From Liriodendron chinense (lineage: Eukaryota; Streptophyta; Magnoliopsida; Magnoliales; Magnoliaceae), in NCBI GenBank assembly GCA_003013855.2, contig ML058433.1, forward strand, positions 5,145,966 to 5,209,965: a stretch of DNA of 64,000 nucleotides, given 5' to 3'. This document shows positions 56,257-64,000 of the stretch, in pieces. The notes under the pieces were generated by a model. It made no database searches and was not told where the DNA came from. It saw nothing but the letters and a program-made list of their open reading frames with translations. The number at the start of each line of letters is the position of its first letter. Position 1 is the first letter of the stretch. Made by a program: the position numbers and the translations under genes.

Positions 56257-57711
56257 TGTTCGTTCGCCTCAAGTGCAAGGCTGCGATGTAGTAATAAAAC
56301 TCGGTAAGACCGAGGTCGATCCACAGGGAATTGGAAAATAGGTTCTAAGTTATTCCAGCAACTTAGTTTGCAATAGATAAGAGGTTCAATTGGAATAATT
56401 ATGCTAAAATAGTAACTTAATGAAAAACAATAATCTAAAGGTAGTAATCCCATGTCAATCCCATGTCAGGTTCTAAGTTATTCCAGCAACTCAGTTTATA
56501 ATAATTATGCCTTCAAGGATCCACTTGTAGTAATCCCATGTCAATCCAATCAATCCAAGCAAGATACACAACTAGATTTGATGTCCTATCTCTCATCTAG
56601 TTGGAAAATAAAACATTAAACACATTCAATCCCACTCAAGTTGAAGTTCCAAGTTCTAGTCCCATTCTACACATGTAGAATTCGAAATCATAGCCTTCGG
56701 AGTAACAGCCATGCCTATGGACTATGGCCTACTCAAGCGTTACCATAATTCGAATCTAAACAAGCAAAACATGGTAATCTCAGAACATTGCAAGGAATCC
56801 ATGTCCAGAGCACATGAACTCTCATAAAACATCTAAAACTACCAACTTTAAGAACTAGAACATTCAAAATCCAAACTTGAAATAGAACTACTTGAATTAA
56901 ACTGGATCAAACATGAAATTAGCTACAAGCTTCACCTCTCAGCCTTAGCTGAGAGATTCTAGCCGAGCATTGTCATACTTCAACTAGAACTCATAAAATA
57001 AAACTAGAAAACATAGAAAAACCGGAGTTTAGAGCGTTGCAGAGGCTCCACGACGGCTTCCTTCCTCTCCCATGACATCCCTTAGCTTCTATGATGCCTT
57101 TGGAAGAAGCCCTAGGTGTCCTTTTATAGTATAGTGTGGAAGGTTCCGAATTGCGCAAGAAATCCCGGACTGCCCAGAGAAAATCGGAGCTTGTAGGACA
57201 CATTCCGTTACGCAGACAACCGGTCGCACGACCGGTCTCAAAAACGCAAAAACAGTCCAGTGAGTTTTCCAGAAATTCAAACCCAAGATTTTAATTCAAG
57301 GACCGGTTGGACGACCGGTCTGATCAGTGGACGACTGGTCGCATGACCGGTCGTGGATAGTCCAGCAAAGTTTGCAGTAAGGTCTCTTTTGTTGAGTGTT
57401 CGGACCGGTCGGACGACTGGTCCTGGGCTATGGACAACCTATCGGAAGACCGGTCTTGGCTGCTTTTTCCTGTTCTCTTTTCTTCTCTCCTTTGCTTCTT
57501 TCTTCCACCCTTTCACGCTTAGTCCTGTGATCTTCAATAGCGTCTTTAAGTCTTCGATGTGTCTAAATGACTCTTATAACCATGAATTGGTGAAGTTCCC
57601 CTCTCATTCCTATAATCACAAAACAGGCATTTAGATGGGCCTTTTAACATGCAAAGCATGCATATAATGTGATGTAATGGGTTATGCAATGTATAAATTG
57701 GAGGTTCAACA
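56257..57711 (-). repeat. Athila 3 3' LTR
   Basis: On the plus strand it starts TGTTCGTTCGCCTCAAGTG and ends GGAGGTTCAACA, 1455 bp. The complement of TATAAAAG is at 57121-57128 and a cluster of GACCGGTC/CGACTGGTCG words at 57218-57455. A direct duplication of the phrase GGTTCTAAGTTATTCCAGCA occurs at 56341 and 56469. Confidence 0.88.
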
Positions 57712-58850
57712 CACCCCCCACCCAGCTTTTTGCTAGTCCCGAGCAAAACATGCGTGAAACAAGTTCAAACTCCAAACTAACTCTCCTTCAGAAACCATGT
57801 TTATATCCATTCAAAGACATACAAGTATAAAATTCGGACAAAATTTGGTGGTAGAGGTTGAAACCTCAAACTCTCAAAACATAATAAGCTTCCATATGAA
57901 ATTCCTGCTTATCGATTGATAAATAGAAGAACCTGAACAATTTCAACCTAGTGTGCATAGTGAAAGTTCATCTCATGAGTTTCTGGGATTATCTTCTCCA
58001 TAGATCAACTAAACTAAGGATCTCAAGGTGTACAGTGCGACAACAAGCCAATGACAGGAATTTGCCTTACCGTCCTTCCAACGGCTTTCACACTATGTCC
58101 CATTTCCGGCTTTGGTTATGGGTAGACCATCCCCCGGTTGGTAATAGGTAGCCCTTTTCAAAAGTTTCCACCATTTTTCCATCATTCCCAATTTTCATCC
58201 TTCCTTTTCCATTTTTCTTTTAAATTAGATAGGATTTTTAGAAATCCATATCTTTCGTTATTTTCCCATGGATAAGGATGGAAAAAGTACCTCGGCTTGA
58301 TTCCTCAACACCTTAAATCTAAGTTTAGCCAATCCACAAATCACATACTCCTTTCAACCATGAAAATCGTGTCATATGAACTAGGTGTAAGAGTGTTCAA
58401 ATTTTCTATCAATCACATAAATAGGGGAATTCACATATAAACCATTATGTTAGGAGAAGTTCAAGACTTACCACATCCACACCTCATCATCTCGAATACA
58501 GAGAAATAAGATTTTCTAAAAGAGTTTTGAAATTTTAGAAATTTTGAAAAAATTTTGCACATATGATGCTCGAAATGTTGCAACATGCTGATCAAGAATC
58601 TCATCTCACCCCCCCAACCAAATCTTGCATTGTCCTCAATGTAAAAAGATATTCAATGAGCATGAACATGAGAGCAATGGTAAAATAAAAGGGAAATGAG
58701 AACAATAGTACCTGAGAGAGTCGATCATGGAAGTTTACAACCCAACAACTAAAGCTACTAGGCAAGCAAAACTAAAACGACGAAAATTACCTATGCTATA
58801 CCTCCGTCAGACTAGAAGATCAATCATCCTGATACACAGGATCATTCAGA
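57712..58850 (-). other. Athila 3 3' non-coding region
   Basis: CACCCCCCACCCAGC beside the LTR is the complement of the polypurine tract. The hairpin complement lies at 58625-58644 and the block AAAGTACCTCGGCTTGATTC near 58286. No gene. Confidence 0.8.
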
Positions 58851-59905
58851 GTGATGGACATGTCCTCTGAATCAAATTTTTCAACAAATGGTTTAAGGCG
58901 TTGTCCATTCACTTTAAAACAATTACCATTTACGGCGTTCTCTATCTTAACAGCCCCATGAGGAAAAACTTCTTTAATAATCTATGGGCCGGTCCATCGA
59001 AATCTCAATTTTTTCAGAAAAAGATGAAGTCGGGAATTGTACAAGAGAACTTTCTAACCTTCATAGAAAGATTTCCTGAAGATGTGCTTGTCATGAAAGG
59101 CCTTCATCTTACTCTTGTAAATTCTTAAGTTCTCATAAGCATCATTCCGGATCTCATTAAGCTCATTTAATTGGAGTTTGCGAAGCGAGCTAGCCTTGTC
59201 AACGTCAAAATTTAAAGCCCGAATTGCCCAATAGGCTTTGTGTTCAATCTCCACAGGCAAGTGGCAAGCTTTCCCATAGACAAGTCTATAAGGGGACATT
59301 CCAATGAGGGTCTTATAGGCGGTACGGTGAGCCCAAAGCGCATCATCTAATCTTAGTGACCAATCCTTGCGATCCGGCCTCACCGTCTTTTCCAAAATCT
59401 GTTTGATTTCCTGATTGGAAATTTCAGCTTGCCCACTTGTTTGTGGGTGGTATGGGGTACTCACTTTATGCCAATGCCATATTTCTTCATTAAGGCTTCA
59501 AAAGGCCTGTTGCAAAAGTGAGAACCACCATCACTAATGATGGCTCGAGGCATCCCAAATCTGGAAAGTATGTTTTCTTTAAGGAACTTTAGAACCGTAC
59601 GATGGTCGTTGGTTCTAGCCTCTATCCATTTAGACACATAATCTACGGCAAGCAAGATATAGACATGTCCAAAAGATGAGGGGAACGGTCCCATGAAATC
59701 GATGCCCCAATAGTCAAAGACTTCAAGATGTTGAATTGGGGTGAGAGGCATCATATTTCGACAGGATAATCCTCCTAACTTTTGGCAACGCTTGCATGCT
59801 TTGCAAAACTCATGGGTGTCCTTAAATAGTGCGGGCCAATAAAAGCCACACTGCAGAATTTTTGCAGTAGTTTTCTTGGCAAAAAAAAACCCCCACATGC
59901 TTGAT
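58850..59905 (-). pseudogene. Athila 3 integrase
   Basis: Read on the minus strand, the frame 59898-59461 has the finger residues CKACKRCQKLGG, YWGIDFMGPFPSSFGH (first Asp), VDYVSKWIEA and AIISDGGSHFCNRPFEALM (second Asp). A frame change near 59465 leads to 59464-59054: STPYHPQTSGQAEISNQEIK (Glu), DDALWAHRTAYKTLIGMSPY, RLVYGKACHLPVEIEHKAYW and a C-terminal helical part. A frame change near 59055 precedes the last, decayed C-terminal part (to about 58850). All three catalytic acids are present. Confidence 0.88.
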
Positions 59906-60794
59906 CATGGCAAAAGGAGATGACGAAATTATGTTCATCCCAGAAAAATCTGTGCACTTCCCTTAGAAATTTATGTTTGTCCTGCGCAGTCCAATGAATC
60001 GGCATCGCACCTGTGGAAAGATAATTGGCTATGTCACCGTACCATGATAGATGCATAGCAACAAAAAGTTGCTCATCAGGGAATGAGTCCTCAATAGGTG
60101 ACTCGTCAATGGAATTAGGTAAGCCTAGGCGGGATAGATGATCCGCCACCACATTTTCTACTCCCTTCTTGTCCTTGATCTCTAAATCGAATTCTTGGAG
60201 TAAGATCCATCTAAGCAAACGGGGGTTGGCATCCTTCTTAGAAAGAAGGTGTTTCAGCGCCTCATGATCTGTGTAAACAATGACCTTGGATCCTATTAAG
60301 TAGGGCCTGAATTTGTCCAAGGCAAAGATGACGGCTAGGAGCTCTTTCTCCGTAGTCGAGTAATTAACTTCGATGGGATTCGAGGTCCTACTTACGTAGT
60401 AGATAACATGGGGCTTCTTATCCTTCTTTTGGCCTAAAACCACCCCAATACCATAATCGCTCGCGTCGCACATCAACTCAAAAGGTATGGACCAATCTGG
60501 TGGTTGAATGATAGGAGCGGTTGTCAACATGTCTTTTAGCTTTGAAAAATCTAATTGACATTCGGCACTCCACTCAAATTGGTTCTCCTTTTGGAGAAGG
60601 TTACATAAAGGGCTTGAGATATGACTAAAATCTTTTATGAATCTTCTATAGAAACCGGAGTGTCCAAGGAAGGACCACACATCGCATATGCTTTTGGGGG
60701 GTGGTAGATTCGAAATTATGTCAATTTTTACCCAGTCTACCTCTATTCCATTGGATGAGATGATATGTCCAAGGACTATTCCTCTTTGTACCAT
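59906..60794 (-). pseudogene. Athila 3 RNase H and connecting region
   Basis: This is part of a long open frame (60794-59775). GHSGFYRRFIKDFSHISSPL is the RT thumb. PFELMCDASDYGIGVVLGQK, NYSTTEKELLAVIFALDKFR and VIVYTDHEALKHLLSKKDA carry the three RNase H acids. KDKKGVENVVADHLSRLGLP and the DIANYLSTGAMPIHWT stretch lead to the integrase finger. A frame change near 59885, in a run of A (59880-59888), separates it from the main integrase frame. Confidence 0.88.
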
Positions 60795-60872
60795 AAAATA
60801 ACACTTTTCCAGTTTAAGATGAGGTCCTCCTCACACCTCATTAAGACCAACTTCAAGTGATTGAGGCACTCA

Positions 60873-61610
60873 TTAAAAGTACAACAAAAAAACAGAAAAA
60901 TCATCCATGAACACCTCAAGAAACTCACCCACCATATCCGAGAAAATACTCAACATGCATCGTTGGAATGTGGCAGGTACATTACATAGCCCAAATGGCA
61001 TTCTTCGGTATGTGAAGGTACCAAACGGGCATGTAAATGTGGTTTTCTCTTGGTCCTCTGGGGCTATCTCAATTTGGTTGTGGCCGGAATAGCCATCTAG
61101 GAAGCAATAATAGGAATGACCCGCTAACCTCTCCAAAATTTGATCCATGAATGGGAGAGGGAAGTGGTTCTTATGCCAATAGTGACCATGTTGAGCTTCT
61201 GATAATCAATGCACATACGCCAACCGGTGGTTACTCTAATCGGTATAAGTTCGTTGTTGGCGTTTTCTATGATGGTAATATCGGATTTCTTAGGGACAAC
61301 TTGGGTAGGACTCACCCATTGGCTATCCGAGATGGGGTAGATGATACCCACATCTAATAGCTTTAATACCTCAGCTTTGACAACCTCCATCATATTTGGA
61401 TTTAGTCTTCGTTGAGATTGTCTAGTCATTTTTGCATTTTCTTCGAGGTGTATACGGTGAGTACAAACCGAAGAATCTATCCCTTTGAGATCCCCTATTG
61501 TCCAACCTATAGCTCCCCTATGTTCTTTGAGTAGCTCAATCAACTTGAGCTCTTAGTTTTTCCCTAAGTGAGAGGCAATGACAACCGGGAATGTTTCTTC
61601 TTGACCCAAG
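60873..61610 (-). pseudogene. Athila 3 reverse transcriptase
   Basis: On the minus strand, 61543-61124 holds IELLKEHRGAIGWTIGDLKG, KLLDVGIIYPISDSQWVSPT and TTGWRMCIDYQKLNMVT. A frame change near 61170 is followed by 61148-60873: YYCFLDGYSGHNQIEIAPED, TFTYRRMPFGLCNVPATFQ and FMDDFSVF. Another break near 60870-60795 leads to the thumb frame. The catalytic Asp pair is intact. The N-terminal side is cut at 61610 by T3. Confidence 0.88.
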
Positions 61611-61856
61611 TGTTAGAAATAGAAAAATCAACTGCTTGTCAGCAGTCCTTTTCCTGTGTTTCTTTATTCTGGGGGAATTCTGAGTATAGAGACATTCATA
61701 GACAGTCATGAGCAATCACAAAGTGTACGCAAGGGAGATATTGCAAAGCTAATTTTATTCCAGAGATTCTGAGATCTTTCACATTCCAGGCTGTGATACT
61801 AGTCACGAGCCTTTAATTATATCAATGGATGATCACCATTGATTAAAAGGCAAAAG

Positions 61857-62074
61857 CGAATGAATGCATGCATCATAGACAAGTTAAATAAAGTATTAAG
61901 AAAGCATGAATGTAAATGAAACAAATCACAAACAACATAAAGATTTTTACGTGGAAACCCTTGCGGGAGAAAACCACGGCACAAATTGACAAGATTCCAC
62001 TATGAATGTAGTTATACAATAGATGGAATATTAGAAAGAAAGCCCGGATAGATCGAGCAAGTAATTTAAATTGT
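61857..62074. repeat. Extra ~215 bp segment inside the T3 LTR
   Basis: T1 and T2 read straight from AAAAGGCAAAAG to GGATTATGGTCTT, but T3 has ~215 additional bases here. The segment includes a TTTTTACGTGGAAACCCTTG phrase that is common in plant repeats. I could not define target duplications or the element type. Confidence 0.55.
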
Positions 62075-62236
62075 CAGGGATTATGGTCTTAAGTTCATGG
62101 TCGTATAGACCTATTTGTTTTCTTGTTATGGACTGAACCACATTTCTTAAACAAGTCGGATGTCTATGTCCCATTTTCTTTCGGATTGTCCGGGTTGAGA
62201 GACTGTCAGGATTCGAGTGGTGCAACTCTGGGCCCG

Positions 62237-62496
62237 CGCCTATTACTGTGAACAGGTGACCGCTGGATTACACGATCCCTCGAATGTTGGTCGGCATAAC
62301 CCAAGGCCCGCGCCGTATTTTTATGACGGGTGACCTTAGGAGAGCACTCCGCAACGTTCCCGAACGAGGTTTTTAATTGAGTGGTGCAACTCTGGGCCCA
62401 CGCCTGTTATTGTGAACAGGTGACCGTTGGAATACATGAACATCGAAATGTTGGTCAGCATAACCTAAAGCCTGCACCTGTTACTATGAACAGGTG
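62237..62496 (-). repeat. Hairpin array of T3 with CCTGTT/AACAGG stems
   Basis: Four hairpins lie at 62239-62256, 62313-62330, 62403-62420 and 62475-62496. The last is a perfect 8 bp stem, CACCTGTT and AACAGGTG around ACTATG. Three of the four use CCTGTT/AACAGG-type arms in place of the CCCGT/ACGGG arms of T1 and T2. Confidence 0.85.
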
Positions 62497-63020
62497 ACCT
62501 TAGGAAAGCAATCCGCAATTGCCTCATCAGCTCAACCGACGGACCCGTTGTCGATGGGTAGGGCATCGACTGTCTTTTTATAGTGGCAATCCATAGCAAG
62601 ATGTTTCAAGCTTAGTTAGAACTCTTTTGTTTGTGATTTCTCGTGGTAACCATAACCCCTTAGGTTTAGCCTCGGACCTTTATCCGGGATGAATGGAGCT
62701 TTGTACGGTAAAGTAAATGTATTTCTTTTGGAGTCGGGAGACTCGTCTTCGAGAACACTCTTTCTTCTAAGTATTTTTCAATGATCTATTTGGGATCAAA
62801 TAGGCTTTATCGAGCCAAGATCTTTTGAGGGTTTCAATATTTAATGGGCTAGATCGGCTGTTTCCGATGCTCGCAAATGGCTGAGTATAGGGTCCGATGG
62901 GTACCCACATATGAATAATGGGGATTGATGCCCCATAAATGCTTAACTTGGCTGTTGGATAGCCTGAGCGCTTCAGCTTTGCCTCGGCGTCTTTGAGATC
63001 GCGGTTGAGTTCATCTGGCA

Positions 63021-63440
63021 TCAGTCAATTTTCAAGCCAACAGGGCACTTCCCAGGGCTGAAAATGACTAAGTAGTGGACCTGTTTGCGGTCTAATCAGG
63101 GTATTTGGTGAATATTATCGATAACCACCTTTGAACAGGGGTGGATTATGTCCACGAGGATCGCGGTGCGATCGCGTTTAGATTTGCTTGGCGATAGTCG
63201 ATTTTCGAGCCAACAGGGCACTTCCCAGGGCTGAAAACGACTAAGTAGTGGACCTGTTTGTGGTCTGATCATGGTATTCGGTGAATATTATTGATAACTA
63301 TCTTTGAACAGGGGTGAATTATGTCCACGAGGATCGCGGTGCGATCGCATTTCGATTCGCTTAGCATAAGTCGATTTCTGGGCTAACAGGGCACTTCCCA
63401 GGGCTGAAAACGACTAAGCAGCGGACCTGCCAACCACTTG
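63021..63440 (-). repeat. 173 bp tandem repeat in the T3 LTR
   Basis: The phrase CAGGGCACTTCCCAGGGCTG recurs at 63041, 63214 and 63387, giving an even 173 bp period with near-identical units, including a GATCGCGGTGCGATCGCR palindrome (63160 and 63332). Confidence 0.9.
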
Positions 63441-64000
63441 ATTAGGGTATTCGAGGGTGCTGTGATTGGATAACCTCGTCGCGGTGTATGATTATGGTGT
63501 ATCATGTCATGTAGAAGAAAAGATTCCCTCTCGGGCTCGGTCCAATTCCGTCCGATTCTTCTCGGTTTCGGCTCTTTCGGAGGGATTTCTGGGGTTGCCA
63601 AATTAGCTAAGTGTTGGTCATTTTGGATCAAAACACTAATTTGGGCCATTTATCATTGACCGTTAGAGAATCTGATCCGACGATTGATAGATCTCATCGA
63701 GATGCATCTAAGAGAGGCGGTTTGATCGAAATTCGATCTCGGACGAAAGCGGGCAGCATGACAGAAGGCCCACCCCTCCAACTAGCGTCCAGGCGCATGG
63801 AGGGGATGGTACAGGCGCATGTGGGGCTGGTACAGCTGTCAGGCGCATGTGGTTAGGAGGTGGGCGCATGTCCCATCTCCCGAGCGCATTTGCCCTTGTT
63901 TTTCATGAAAAAAATGAGAAACGGGAAGCAATCCCGACGCATGTGGTGGTACACATGCGCCTGACCCCAAATAGTGGGCGCATGTCCCTCTTGGACTTGG

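Larger units (their letters stand above)
56257..61610 (-). mobile_element. Athila 3: minus-strand Athila element, 3' LTR and pol
   Basis: From left to right it has a 3' LTR (56257-57711), the complement of a polypurine tract, a 3' non-coding region, integrase, RNase H and RT. It stops at 61610 where T3 begins, so gag, protease and the 5' LTR are outside the window. It has the best-preserved pol of the three Athila elements, with few frame changes and no loss of catalytic residues seen. Confidence 0.9.
61611..64000 (-). mobile_element. T3: Tat LTR, minus strand, runs off the window
   Basis: It starts TGTTAGAAATAGAAAAATC directly after Athila 3 sequence and follows the T2 LTR order. Present are the hairpin array (62237-62496) with changed stems, three copies of the 173 bp unit (63041, 63214, 63387), the CATGTG hairpin (63935-63961) and the GCGCATGT words (63790-63990). 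It has an extra ~215 bp segment at 61857-62074. The TATA region and the other end lie beyond 64000. Confidence 0.87.

Noticed and set aside
1..64000. CRISPR arrays, tRNA or rRNA genes
   Set aside because: The tandem repeats seen are LTR-internal units with diverged copies, and no cloverleaf or rRNA blocks were recognised. tRNA-like matches are limited to the primer binding sites.

Overview
This window looks like intergenic DNA from the nuclear genome of a flowering plant. I found no convincing host gene, tRNA, rRNA or CRISPR. Almost every base can be placed in, or plausibly assigned to, transposable elements. Most of these are LTR retrotransposons of two Ty3/gypsy lineages: Athila (PBS matching tRNA-Asp, FMDDF reverse transcriptase, ~1.5 kb LTRs) and Tat/Ogre-like (~3.3 kb LTRs, extra archaeal-type RNase H, antisense extra genes). 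The lineage mix indicates an angiosperm; I cannot name the species.

Left part (1-12612). A GGGTC-rich repeat with a hAT-like end comes first. It is followed by an Athila solo LTR on the minus strand (1825-6186, perfect TSD ATTGT), which is itself split by a 3.0 kb TGTAAC...GTTACA element (2191-5237, perfect TSD CATAG). A related diverged segment ends at 8167. From 8168 to 12612 lies a heavily decayed Ogre-like gag/protease remnant, split by a ~1.9 kb LTR-like insertion.

Centre (12613-52406). One large Tat/Ogre-like element on the plus strand, called T1 here, carries 5' LTR, PBS, gag, protease, RT, RNase H, a second RNase H, integrase, a block of antisense exons including a plant-mobile-domain-like gene, a poly-G polypurine tract and a 3' LTR. 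Four insertions or scars break it: a 7.7 kb non-autonomous Athila element (15469-23182, inside the 5' LTR), a minus-strand Tat LTR fragment flanked by a ~0.6 kb duplication (26838-28930), an Athila solo LTR inside RT (29470-31040), and a 9.9 kb Athila element with all domains but many breaks (35848-45732). The 3' LTR also holds a 743 bp hAT MITE with a perfect 8 bp TSD.

Right part (52407-64000). Left ends of successively nested insertions follow one another: Tat element T2 (minus) in the T1 3' LTR, an unidentified TGTTGGGG-type terminus in T2, Athila element 3 (minus, best-preserved pol) in that, and Tat element T3 (minus) in Athila 3, running off the window.

All coding regions carry stops or frameshifts, so nothing here looks autonomously active. 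The most unusual signals are non-coding. The Tat LTRs contain a tandem array of small hairpins whose stems change in a compensatory way between copies. A second hairpin sits inside an array of CATGYGCC words. The Athila 3' region has a conserved 8 bp hairpin. The Athila U3 has a motif array whose sequence differs between subfamilies while its position is kept. A spliced antisense gene block lies inside T1.
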